A stretch of 38,499 nt of DNA, from NCBI GenBank assembly GCA_948469885.1, contig CAOKMT010000019.1, positions 1-38,499 of the forward strand. The letters run 5' to 3'. The notes under the pieces were generated by a model, which worked only from the letters and a program-made list of their open reading frames with translations, ran no database searches and was not told the origin of the DNA. Shown piece after piece: positions 7,650 to 15,938 of the stretch. Made by a program: the position numbers and the translations under genes. The DNA comes from an uncultured Sporosarcina sp. (GTDB taxonomy: Bacteria > Bacillota > Bacilli > Bacillales_A > Planococcaceae). How positions within the stretch are numbered: position 1 is the stretch's first letter; the number at the start of each line of letters is the position of its first letter.

Positions 7650-8774
7650 TTATTGTGGGATATGTCCTGCTTTTAACAAGCGGAAATTCTCTTTTTTCTC
7701 CATATAATCTTTTTGCGCAGCGCCTAATTGCATATTGGTATTCAGCAAGTTCATACGGGCTTGATCGACATCCGTGTATGTCGTTACGCCTTGTTCGAAT
7801 TGCTTAACTGCCATTTCATACACTTGCTCGCCTTGTTTAACGTTCTCTTCATAAAGCGTGACTGCTTTTTTCAACTGCACTAAATCGTCGACTAAAGAGT
7901 ACATCGACATTTCGAGTTGTTGCTGCTGCTGTCTTAAATTCAGATCCCAATACTTAACTTCGCGCTCCAAGTAAATCGGTAATGTGTCGTTGCCAGGCTT
8001 GAAATCATCCGCAGTTACGACTTCATACCCTTTGCGGAAAGCTTGCAATTCCTTTTTCGTCGCATCCAATGAAGGGTGTTGTTCAAAAATTTGTTTCTTC
8101 AATGCTGCTTTGTCCAACTCTGCGTCAGGTAAAAAACTAAAGTCGGTAATTGTAATTTCGATATCTTGCGGAATATCCTGATCCAATTTTTGGTTGACCG
8201 CATATTGGAGTTTGTCAAAGTTTGTAACGGCTTCGTCATATGAAACTTGTGCATTGTTCAAACTGATTTCGACTTGCAATAGATCATGCTTCGATGCAAC
8301 ACCATTATCAAATCTTATTTTTGTATTTTTATGTTCATCTTTGACAAGTGCTAAGTTATTGTTACTTACTTCCAGCTGCTTTTTTAAAATCCAATAATTG
8401 AACACTTGTCCATAACTGGAAGCTTCTCGTTGTAGATCACCCGACAGTTTCTGGTAATCTTCCCGATCTTGGTTCGCTTGTGTTCTAAGCGGTTCCACGT
8501 TTAGACGGTAAGCAGCAGTCCAAGAGCTTGCGTTCGGATTATGCGGCGGGACATAGCCGTCACGCGGCAAGAAAGCAATACGCCAGTTGTCCAATTCCTC
8601 ATCTTCAAGAATGATTTGCGACTGCAGATCATTTTCCTTCATAATATCCACGACTTGTTTGATCGTTAGCTTATTATATATTTGTTGTGCCATCGATGTG
8701 ACCGGTGTCACAAGCAACGCACCCGCCAAAACGGCCGCTCCAATGACTGTATATGTCTTTTTCTTCTGTTCCAT
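7650..8774 (-). CDS. TolC-family (outer membrane efflux protein-like) protein
   Basis: The product is 374 residues, from an ATG with AAGGTG just upstream. Residues 1-29 form a signal peptide (AAVLAGALLVTPVTSMAQQ). The rest is mostly long alpha helices with the TolC/OEP pattern: an internally repeated helical hairpin around residues 105-190 (ASKHDLLQVEISLNNAQVSYDEAV) and 275-365 (QGVTTYTDVDQARMNLLNTNMQLGAAQKDY). In diderm bacteria the fold forms the outer membrane channel of tripartite pumps. In monoderm Bacillota, homologues are exported but their role is not settled. An efflux adaptor starts at the left edge of the window, though it is not in the same operon. Length and motifs look intact. 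Confidence 0.75.
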   Translation of the reverse strand: MEQKKKTYTVIGAAVLAGALLVTPVTSMAQQIYNKLTIKQVVDIMKENDLQSQIILEDEELDNWRIAFLPRDGYVPPHNPNASSWTAAYRLNVEPLRTQANQDREDYQKLSGDLQREASSYGQVFNYWILKKQLEVSNNNLALVKDEHKNTKIRFDNGVASKHDLLQVEISLNNAQVSYDEAVTNFDKLQYAVNQKLDQDIPQDIEITITDFSFLPDAELDKAALKKQIFEQHPSLDATKKELQAFRKGYEVVTADDFKPGNDTLPIYLEREVKYWDLNLRQQQQQLEMSMYSLVDDLVQLKKAVTLYEENVKQGEQVYEMAVKQFEQGVTTYTDVDQARMNLLNTNMQLGAAQKDYMEKKENFRLLKAGHIPQ

Positions 8775-8910
8775 ATTTCACCTTACCCCTAAAATTATAA
8801 TGTTTTCCCAAAAACCGACCAACGAGTCAATTCTATTAAATTATAGAACTCGTAAACTCGAAAGTCAATGATAATGGGACAAGCTGAAATGAGAGTAAAA
8901 AGTTCAATTT

Positions 8911-8941
8911 GAAAACGCCCCTTCAACAACAGGGGCGTTTG
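8911..8941 (-). terminator. Terminator of the SLAP-like gene
   Basis: AACGCCCC and GGGGCGTT form an 8-bp GC-rich stem with a loop of about 9 nt. On the minus strand it is followed by TTTTC. It lies about 10 bp after the stop codon of the gene at 8951-9553. Confidence 0.8.
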
Positions 8942-8950
8942 TTCGCAAGT

Positions 8951-9553
8951 TTACTCAGATTTTTTTTTCGTAATTGCTTCCAAGCTGATTTCGCTTGCAT
9001 ATTCAATCGGTGAGCTCATCAACGTGACGCGTGCACGGTTATCCGCTCTCGCTGGTCTCGCTGCTTCTTGATCGTTCATCATAATATGATAGAAATTATA
9101 CGTTCTTTCTTCTCCGGATCGTTCTTTTTCTACTTCCGGATCATCTTTGCCGATAATTTCTACATAATAATTGCCGAGCTTCACATCAGAAACAAGGAAT
9201 GCAGCATGTGGCAAGAAGAAATGCCAAAAATGGATTTCTCCTTTTTTCATCGTCGGCAAACCGCCGCCGCCCATAGCACCGCTCGCTACTTTTTGACCTT
9301 CTCCGTCGTATAAGTGGATTTCCGCATACTCTTCTTTCAGCTCATCCACTTGGGTGTTGTATAAAGCAACAATTAAAAGCAATCCATTTTCTTGAATGAC
9401 ATGATCTAAAGCAACCATTCCAATTTCGTTCTCTGGAAGCTTAACTTTACCAAGCAAAGCCTGCGTCTTCTCAATTCCTTCTTCCCCAAGCATCTGTTGA
9501 TAATTATCACTTATATGTAAAGAAATACCGTCTTTCATTTCATACACCTTCAT
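8951..9553 (-). CDS. Uncharacterised protein resembling a divergent SLAP domain
   Basis: The product is 200 residues with no signal peptide or membrane segment. The ATG has AAGGTGG 6 nt upstream. Residues about 33-135 (KVKLPENEIGMVALDHVIQE ... LLLIVALYNTQVDELKEEY ... DGEGQKVASGA ... KKGEIHFWHFFLP) follow the same order of strands as the second SLAP domain of the slaP product: 'LP..e.g.v...gvd......l.vvAl.rN....el.......l.D..Gk.va.........kp.....w.F.f'. The C-terminal third (residues 140-200) is charged and not recognised. I infer a beta-sandwich protein related to SlaP, perhaps also involved in S-layer handling. The similarity is by eye only and weak enough to be convergent. Confidence 0.5.
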   Translation of the reverse strand: MKVYEMKDGISLHISDNYQQMLGEEGIEKTQALLGKVKLPENEIGMVALDHVIQENGLLLIVALYNTQVDELKEEYAEIHLYDGEGQKVASGAMGGGGLPTMKKGEIHFWHFFLPHAAFLVSDVKLGNYYVEIIGKDDPEVEKERSGEERTYNFYHIMMNDQEAARPARADNRARVTLMSSPIEYASEISLEAITKKKSE

Positions 9554-9681
9554 TATTGCCCACCTTCCTTTTCCTCAGTATAACAAAAACGTCATAGAAC
9601 GACCAGACATACTAGGGACATGTCTTAGTGAAAGGGAATTTTGAAAAATGTATGTGTCGCTCGGGGAAGTTACCGACACAA

Positions 9682-9770
9682 TTTGAGGAAATACGAGCAC
9701 ACTTAGAGGAGTTCAGGGCACATTACCAGACAATGCGAGCAAACTTGGAGGCGTTCCAGGTACTCTTCGA
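9682..9770 (+). repeat. Short 21-bp-period array
   Basis: Four consecutive 21-bp units begin at 9682, 9703, 9724 and 9745, with part of a fifth at 9766. They share TTnGAGG..nTnCGnGCACAC-like sequence. Read as protein the units give FEEIRAH / LEEFRAH / YQTMRAN / LEAFQVL inside an open frame from 9628. There is no plausible RBS, and that frame runs into the opposite-strand selO coding region, so I treat it as a non-coding repeat. The remainder of 9554-9853 holds only this array and the selO terminator. Confidence 0.7.
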
Positions 9771-9814
9771 AGATTCACCGAGAAACTGGTCGACTTTGGC
9801 CTACCACCAAACAC

Positions 9815-9845
9815 TAAAACTCCCAAGCCTAGTCGACTTAGGAGT
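9815..9845 (-). terminator. Terminator of selO
   Basis: On the minus strand ACTCCTAAG pairs with CTTGGGAGT (9 bp, one G-U) across a loop of about 9 nt and is followed by TTTTAGTGTTT. It lies about 10 bp beyond the selO stop codon. Confidence 0.65.
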
Positions 9846-9853
9846 CAGCTTAT

Positions 9854-11326
9854 TCAAGTCCCACAAAACGTTTGATAAGGCCCTTCCGAAGGCGGTGGCG
9901 GCGTTGCATATTCAGCTTGATCCGGCGTATGGGCATACGGGTTTGCAAGAACCGCGAGCAGCTTATCCATCACTTGAAGATCGCCGTCCTCCTCTGCTGC
10001 TTCCAATGCCTCTTCCACCCGATGGTTTCGCGGGATGACAGCAGGATTGCTGTTTCGCATTAATTGCATCGACGCATCCGCCGACACTCCTTGCCTATCC
10101 CGTCTCGCTTGCCAACGGTCTTTCCATTCGGTGAATTCTGGGGTTGTGAATAAATCCACACCATCCATCTTATCAAACGTCAACGCGATAAACGTATTCG
10201 TATAATCCACTTCGTACTCCTGCATCATATCCAATAAATCCTTAACGAGCATAGCATCCTCCGGCTCTTCATCCAACAAGCCCAGTTTCGCACGCATCCC
10301 TGCAAGCCATTCCGCCTCATATAAATCCATGAAACGAGTGATCTCCTTTTCAGCCAGTTCAATCGCTTTGTCTTGCTCATCATGCAGCAAAGGCAATAAC
10401 GACTCGGCAAAACGGGCAAGGTTCCATCTCGCGGCGAGTGGTTGGTTGCTGTAAGCGTAACGACCTTGGACATCGATCGAACTAAACACTGTGTCAGTGT
10501 CGTACTGATCCATGAACGCACAAGGTCCATAATCAATCGTCTCCCCTGAAATGGTCATATTATCCGTATTCATCACGCCGTGGATAAATCCGACCAATTG
10601 CCATTTCGCAATCAACGACGCTTGCCGTTCAATCACTTTTTGCAGGAATGCCAAATAACGGTCTTCGTCATCTTCCCCAATGTCTGGATAATGGCGCTCT
10701 ATCGTATAATCCGCCAACTCGCGAAGGGCGTCGGGATTTCCCAGTCGGGCCGCATATTCGAAAGTCCCCACCCGTATATGACTCGCTGCCACACGCGTCA
10801 AAACAGCACCAATCAACACATCTTCCCGCATGACCGCCTCGCCAGTCGCCACAACCGCCAAGCTCCGGCTAGTCGGAATGCCAAGCGCATGCATCGCCTC
10901 ACTGATGATATATTCACGCAGCATCGGCCCAAGCGCAGCCCGTCCATCGCCTCTTCTGGAATAAGGCGTCGGTCCCGCACCTTTCAACTGAATATCAAAC
11001 CTTTCTCCTGAAGGCGTGATATGCTCACCAAGAAGAATCGCCCGACCATCCCCGAGCATCGCGAAATGCCCAAACTGATGCCCTGCATACGCTTGCGCCA
11101 ACGGATGAGCGCCTTTGGGAACCGCATTCCCACCAAAAATTCCAGCACTCTCCTCACTTTGCAGCTTATTGGCATCCAATCCAAGAGACTTTGCCAAAGG
11201 CTCATTGAACACGACGAACATCGGCTCCTCCACAGGCGTCGGTTGCAAACTCGTAAAAAAAGACTCAGGCAGTCGAACATAACTATTATCGAAATTCCAA
11301 TTAATCTAATTTGATTGTTTTGTCAT
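9854..11326 (-). pseudogene. selO: SelO/YdiU protein adenylyltransferase gene with TAG at codon 7
   Basis: The frame has 491 codons from the ATG at 11326 (AAGGAG with a short spacer) to the stop at 9854, the normal SelO length. TAG at 11306-11308 is the seventh codon (MTKQSN[13 protein letters not shown]). The following residues [19 protein letters not shown] match the usual SelO N-terminus, so the gene extends to that ATG. The pseudokinase-fold motifs are present: [61 protein letters not shown] and FMDQYD. The C-terminal end YQTFCGT is complete. SelO transfers AMP to protein hydroxyl groups. A rescue start at TTG 11248 would lose 26 residues. It may be a true nonsense mutation, a sequence error or a weakly expressed variant. 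Confidence 0.85.
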
Positions 11327-11428
11327 GATATCTCCTTCTATCCATCGTACTTGTTCCTCTAATTAGCATACCCTTTTTGGCGCTACGTATGTCAACGGAC
11401 AGTCACCTGGATGGATGGTTATCAAAAT

Positions 11429-11572
11429 TTATTTCTTATCTTTCTTCGAACCTCCTTTCGCTTCAGCCGGCTTGGGGTCGTTTTCTTATTTTCTGATTTT
11501 TCAAAAGATAAATGCACTGACTTCCCGTACAATTCCCTTCCGTACTTCGTTCAGCACTTCAAGAATGTCCAT
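11429..11572 (-). other. Candidate broken small ORF with a textbook ribosome binding site
   Basis: On the minus strand AAAGGAGGTG is followed by a 6-nt spacer and the ATG at 11572. The frame encodes MDILEVLNEVRKGIVREVSA plus FIF and then TGA at 11501-11503. Two continuations look protein-like. Reading through TGA and a TAA at 11486-11488 gives a tail of ENDPKPAEAKGGSKKDKK. Removing one T from the TTTT run instead gives FEKSENKKTTPSRLKRKEVR and further basic residues. A perfect RBS without a long ORF suggests either a real 23-residue peptide or a small gene damaged at one site. I do not recognise the product. Confidence 0.4.
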
Positions 11573-11751
11573 GGCAATCACCTCCTTTCCCAAGAACTGT
11601 TTTGGTCCCTGCTACCAAGATTTTCATTTCTTTACTGTTATATATTGCTAGTGGGCATCCAATACTTATTTTTTATCTCTGCTATTTCTTTTCTTCTATC
11701 TCTCTGCTATCTCTCTTCTATCTTCCATCGGTTTCCATAAGAAAGAGAAAA

Positions 11752-11784
11752 ATCCCCTCAAGATTCGAAAGACTTGAAGGGATC
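11752..11784 (-). terminator. S-layer downstream terminator repeat, distal copy
   Basis: The hairpin CCCTTCAAG...CTTGAGGGG (minus strand, with one G-U pair) is followed by TTTTTCTC. It is the most distal and most diverged of three related hairpin repeats downstream of the S-layer gene. A GTGTCGATGCCTGGCACTC-like motif lies beside it at 11825-11843. Confidence 0.6.
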
Positions 11785-11869
11785 AAATTAATTATCTGAA
11801 TTGTATCTGTACCTAAACACGATTGTGTCGATGCCTGGCACTCTAAACTCTTTCAATACAAAAAGAAAA

Positions 11870-11911
11870 ATCCCCTCAAGCCTGAAGTGACCTCGAAAGA
11901 CTTGAGAGGAT
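11870..11911 (-). terminator. S-layer downstream terminator repeat, middle copy
   Basis: On the minus strand TCCTCTCAAG and CTTGAGGGGA form a stem around a loop of about 20 nt and are followed by TTTTTCTTTTTG. The adjacent TGTGTCGGTTCCTGGCACC motif (11930-11948) is shared with the other copies and resembles the GGTGCC/GGCACC palindromes dispersed in Bacillales. Confidence 0.65.
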
Positions 11912-12053
11912 CTGTTAAATTATATGAATTGTGTCGGTTCCTGGCACCAAAACTATCTTTTTTTATTTTCGTAATACCTCAACAAATATTATAGAACCAT
12001 ATTATAGAACCCAATATTCAGTTGTCATTCTATCCTACCATATTTTCAATTTA

Positions 12054-12094
12054 AAAAGAAAATCCCCTCAAGCCTTGAAAGACTTGAGAGGATC
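12054..12094 (-). terminator. S-layer gene terminator, proximal copy
   Basis: On the minus strand TCCTCTCAAG and CTTGAGGGGA form a stem around a short loop and are followed by TTTTCTTTTTAAA. It begins about 44 bp after the S-layer stop codon and is the first of three related hairpins. The stretch 11327-12137 otherwise contains only the broken small ORF and the two further copies. Confidence 0.8.
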
Positions 12095-12137
12095 TATTAA
12101 AACATCAGAATATTGTCGCTACCTGGTACTCCAACAA

Positions 12138-15100
12138 TTATTTAATTGTAATTCTTGGTCCTTCTTCTTTAACAAACAATGGTCTGATTTTCTTAGGAGT
12201 ATTTTCATTAGTCCAAATTCCCCAGTTAGCAGTATCAAGATCTAAATCTAACTGCATTGTCGTGTTATAGAAAACACCATAGTCTGCAATATTGTTAGTA
12301 GAACCGGGTTGTGAAGAATACGTAGCCGCAAAGTTTGCATGCAAGAAGAATTCTTCTTGATCATCACCTTTTACAACAACATCACCTTCAGAAAGTATTA
12401 CCTTATTCTTATTGTTTAGGTAGTCTACCTTTTGATCTTTAAAGTTATACAGCGTGCTGTCGTTCTCTCTTAGCTTGAAGAGATCAACTGCAGATGTATC
12501 ACCTGATGTTTCTCTAACATATCCATCAAAGCGAGAGTTGAAGTCAAATAGGTTTTTGAATGCAACTGATTCAACTGTCACTTTCTTATCTTCAATATTA
12601 TTTGGTGCCATGTTTGTTACAGTAAACTTAAGCACTCTAGCATCTGATGCAGCTGTTGTATCATAAGCTTCATTACTTAGGTTTACTGACACTGATGTTT
12701 TACGGTAGTCAAGATAGTCTGCCACTTTCTTGTCTGCAGCTGTTACAATAAGAGGTTGAGGTATAACAGTTCCATCTTGAGCTTTTGGCAATGTGTTTTC
12801 AGTAACAATATTAGAGTTAACACCACGTGTAGAAAGTTTTGTTAAATCAACTTTAATTTGAGCATTATCAGCCACGTTTGCTTCCAATACATCTGCAAAA
12901 ACTTCTAATACTTTACGGTTATCTTGACCAAGTTCTACTACAAAGTCTTCAGGAAGGTCTTTAGCAATGTCAAATTCAACTTTGTTACCAGTAAAGTCAC
13001 CATATGCGATTACTTTACCGTCGTATTTTAGAACTGGGTTTGCAAAGACTTCTTCGGCGTTAAATGGAACAGGATTACCCTGACCATCTACAACTTCATT
13101 ACCCTCATTATCAAGTTTATTACCTAGACCAGAGATTTCAACATCAACATCAGTTAACTTTAACTTTTCGTCTTTTGCTTCTACACGGAATAATCCAATT
13201 GGTGCTTCTGATAGACCGCCGGAAATTGAATAACCTTTAAGTGTAGTTTTGCTACCCGGCTGATCAACCTCTGTACGTCCGCTCGTTGTAAATTCTTTAT
13301 ATTGCGGGCTACCTGGAAGTCCACTTCCACCTACTGATTCTACTTTATCAGAACCAGTTGCTGTTTGAATTTCGTACTCCAGATTTCCTAGACGCAAATC
13401 TAATTTTCCAACTGAAGAGTCTTCATTCGTAGCTACTGCACGTAACTGTAGATTGATGTTTTTCTTTTCAGTAGCATCAATTAACCAGTTAAGATTGTCC
13501 AGTGGAATTTTTTTATTTTGATCGCCGTCTTTAACATCGTAAGACTTTATAACTGCTCCTGACGTAGCGTCGTAAAGTTCTACTGTGCGGATTTGTTGAG
13601 AAATATCTCCTGAGAAACCTTCTGTATCAATATATAGGTTAGCATTTTTAAGTGTAATATCCTGACCAGCCGAGTTGAATGTGTACTCACGTACTACACC
13701 ATACTCACTTGTAGATGCAACAATTTTATCACCTTGTTTTGGTGTGTTCGTGCTAATTCTGAATGTCGGCTTTCCGTATTGAACTTCAATTAATCCAAGT
13801 GATTGTGCTTTACTTCCAAGTTTGAAGTTTGCATCTCCAACATTACCTGTTGCATTTCCAAGGCTAAGCATATTGTTGTATCCGCTATTCAAGCCTTGTG
13901 CTACAACATCATAAGTTTTATCTACTTTGAAGTAACCCTTTTTATCACCTTCAAGCGCATCACCTTTTAGAACGAGAGATTTAGCTTGGTTACGATCGAT
14001 TTCAATGTTTGCTTTGGAGAGATCAAATACAACTTCGTTTCTTGATGCAACACCTTGAACGTCGATTCTGTCTTTACCATTATTCTCATATAGGTAGAGG
14101 TTTTCGAAGTCATCTGCATTAATTCCATCAGCTTTCAGTGTAATACGATTTACTTTAACGCCTTCTGTACTGTTAGCTTGCAATCTGAATTTACCGATTT
14201 CTTCTTGTAACTCGCCTGTTTCAACTGTATAGTCAGTGCTTTGCTCTGAAGTAGCTTCTTTGTTCGCAACTGTCAGTACACCAATATTACCTGCTACAAA
14301 ATTGAATGAGTTTCCAAGATTTGGGAAACTACCATTCAGTGTCGCGTTTGCAGTGAATGCATTAATTGACTCAATACCAAACTGGGCTGTTGCTGTTGGC
14401 ATAGCTGTTGTATTCAAGTCTGCAAGTACTGTAAACTCAACAGTTGAGTTTGCTGGAATATTAAGTGAACGTGTTAGACGTACTTCGTTACGAGCATTCA
14501 ATGTACCTGTTGCTTTGATGTCACCATCTACTGCAAGGTGTACATATTTGATATCGTCATCATTTGCTCTTGCTGTACCATACTGTTTAAGTTGAACTGA
14601 ACGAAGTGTAATTGCATCTTCGCCTGCAGTTACTTGGAATTTGTAAACTTCGTTAAGTGGTGCGCCAGCTGGAAGTGATTTCGCAGCAGGTTGGTTAGCA
14701 AACGCAACTGTACCCGGTGCAACATTACCTGCATCTTCGCCATCCCATTTAACTTTAACTAGGAATTTTTCACCTTTGTATTCAACTTCTACTTCAGTGA
14801 TTTCGCCTAGCTCTAATGCTTCATCAAGTGTGTAAGTTTCAGTGTTACGGTCGTTGAACATAACTTCGATTTCAGTTGCGCTGATTGCTTTAGCATTAAG
14901 TACTTTAAGTGTATCTTCGTCGTTAAGTGTATCTAGACGGTGTACCCATACTGCTAGCTCACCGCGTGTGATTGGGTCGTTTTGACCGAAACGGTTGCCT
15001 TTTTTACCTTCAGTGATGCCGTTGTCAACTAGTGCTGCAACAGCTTCTTTGTAGCGGTCTGCAACGTCTGTGAATGTAACGTTATCAGCGTCGCCTGTGA

Positions 15101-15548
15101 TTTCGTAAGCATTTGCTAGAATAATAGCTGCTTCACCACGACGGATTTCATCGTAAGAACCGAAACGAGTATCTGTTTTACCGTTTAGAATACCGTGTTC
15201 TTTTAGCGCGTCAACGTAGTTTTTCGCATTGTCACGAACGTCAGAGAAGTCAGATGGAATTGCGTTTGCAATTTCTCCTTCTCCTAGAACTGCTTTCGCG
15301 ATCCATACTGCTGCGTCAACACGTGTGATGTTGTCATAAGTACCGAATTGTGTCGGTGTTTTACCTACTGTGATTTTGCTGTCTACTAAGTGGTTAACAG
15401 CCTCTAAATATTGTGGTGCAACATCTGTAAATGTAGCAGATGTATTCGCTGGTGCAGCTGAAGCTACTGGTACAAGTGCAGTTGCAACAAGTGTTGCAGT
15501 TGCTGCAGATGCAACGAATTTACGATACGACTTTGTTTGGTTAGCCAT
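12138..15548 (-). CDS. S-layer protein with three N-terminal SLH domains
   Basis: The product is 1,136 residues. Residues 1-31 are a signal peptide ending VPVASA. Three SLH domains cover roughly residues 38-90, 98-152 and 158-212, with the binding-loop motifs ITRVDA, IRRGEA and ITRGEL. The remainder is long, beta-rich and low in aromatic residues, typical of S-layer crystallisation regions and without enzyme motifs. Acidic residues are abundant and no cysteine was noted. The SLH domains bind the pyruvylated wall polymer made by the neighbouring locus. The ATG has GGGAGG about 11 nt upstream. Strong expression is suggested by the long leader with several promoter candidates and by three tandem terminators. 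The gene is monocistronic. It could alternatively be one of several S-layer paralogues in the genome. Confidence 0.9.
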   Translation of the reverse strand: MANQTKSYRKFVASAATATLVATALVPVASAAPANTSATFTDVAPQYLEAVNHLVDSKITVGKTPTQFGTYDNITRVDAAVWIAKAVLGEGEIANAIPSDFSDVRDNAKNYVDALKEHGILNGKTDTRFGSYDEIRRGEAAIILANAYEITGDADNVTFTDVADRYKEAVAALVDNGITEGKKGNRFGQNDPITRGELAVWVHRLDTLNDEDTLKVLNAKAISATEIEVMFNDRNTETYTLDEALELGEITEVEVEYKGEKFLVKVKWDGEDAGNVAPGTVAFANQPAAKSLPAGAPLNEVYKFQVTAGEDAITLRSVQLKQYGTARANDDDIKYVHLAVDGDIKATGTLNARNEVRLTRSLNIPANSTVEFTVLADLNTTAMPTATAQFGIESINAFTANATLNGSFPNLGNSFNFVAGNIGVLTVANKEATSEQSTDYTVETGELQEEIGKFRLQANSTEGVKVNRITLKADGINADDFENLYLYENNGKDRIDVQGVASRNEVVFDLSKANIEIDRNQAKSLVLKGDALEGDKKGYFKVDKTYDVVAQGLNSGYNNMLSLGNATGNVGDANFKLGSKAQSLGLIEVQYGKPTFRISTNTPKQGDKIVASTSEYGVVREYTFNSAGQDITLKNANLYIDTEGFSGDISQQIRTVELYDATSGAVIKSYDVKDGDQNKKIPLDNLNWLIDATEKKNINLQLRAVATNEDSSVGKLDLRLGNLEYEIQTATGSDKVESVGGSGLPGSPQYKEFTTSGRTEVDQPGSKTTLKGYSISGGLSEAPIGLFRVEAKDEKLKLTDVDVEISGLGNKLDNEGNEVVDGQGNPVPFNAEEVFANPVLKYDGKVIAYGDFTGNKVEFDIAKDLPEDFVVELGQDNRKVLEVFADVLEANVADNAQIKVDLTKLSTRGVNSNIVTENTLPKAQDGTVIPQPLIVTAADKKVADYLDYRKTSVSVNLSNEAYDTTAASDARVLKFTVTNMAPNNIEDKKVTVESVAFKNLFDFNSRFDGYVRETSGDTSAVDLFKLRENDSTLYNFKDQKVDYLNNKNKVILSEGDVVVKGDDQEEFFLHANFAATYSSQPGSTNNIADYGVFYNTTMQLDLDLDTANWGIWTNENTPKKIRPLFVKEEGPRITIK

Positions 15549-15620
15549 AGTGTAGTGTTCCTCCCTGTTTTAAATAAAATAAGGTCTTGTTGAAACTATC
15601 AACATTCACTCACAGTTAAG

Positions 15621-15650
15621 AGTATACCAACAATCCTCACATTATGCCAC
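15621..15650 (-). promoter_or_regulatory. Candidate proximal promoter of the S-layer gene
   Basis: On the minus strand GTGGCA (15650-15645) and TATACT (15626-15621) are separated by 18 bp, about 75 bp before the start codon. Two further pairs lie upstream: CTAACA/CATAAT (15670-15641, 18 bp) and TTGTGT/TACAAT (15775-15748, 16 bp). Multiple promoters and long leaders are common for S-layer genes. Each match on its own is moderate. Confidence 0.45.
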
Positions 15651-15805
15651 TAAACCACACAATCTGTTAGAACTCTACTAGTTTCGAGTGACAGTTGTGT
15701 GTCGCTTATGTATTTTGAATGCCGGTATTGCTTTAACTCTATCGTCTATTGTACCAAATGTAATGAAATACACAACTATTATTTTGAAAAAGGTGCTAAC
15801 CTACT

Positions 15806-15875
15806 AGAAAGCAAGTCTGGAAAATGGCGTCAGTTTCGCTTTCATTTACCTTTTAACAATGTTTTCCTCGACTCC
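15806..15875 (-). repeat. Diverged duplicate of the 3' end of the downstream polymerase gene
   Basis: This stretch matches 15900-15965, which holds the last codons and terminator of the O-antigen-ligase-like gene. Shared parts are AGTCTGGAAAAT, CGCTTTCATTTA/CACTTTCATTTA and CTTTTAACAATGTCTTCC/CTTTTAACAATGTTTTCC. Read on the minus strand, the copy encodes GVEENIVKR-stop against VVKEDIVKS-stop in the real gene. Its hairpin has decayed. It looks like the remnant of a second paralogous gene end. The rest of 15549-15938 is the S-layer leader. Confidence 0.65.
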
Positions 15876-15901
15876 TAAAGGGAATCTTATGGCATATAAA
15901 A

Positions 15902-15935
15902 AAGCGAGTCTGGAAAATAGCTCCAGACTCACTTT
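15902..15935 (-). terminator. Terminator of the SCWP operon (tagA side)
   Basis: On the minus strand GAGTCTGGA pairs with TCCAGACTC (9 bp, 7-nt loop) and is followed by GCTTTTTTATATG. It lies just beyond the stop codon of the O-antigen-ligase-like gene. Confidence 0.8.
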
Positions 15936-15938
15936 CAT

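Noticed and set aside
9628-10038. 136-codon plus-strand frame through the 21-bp array
   Set aside because: Its second half is antisense to the conserved selO 3' end and no RBS precedes it.
6971-11308. Amber recoding (for example pyrrolysine) to explain the internal TAG codons
   Set aside because: wecC and tagA end naturally at TAG, yhgE is broken by TAA rather than TAG, and the rpn stop sits where tryptophan is expected. Nothing supports reassignment.
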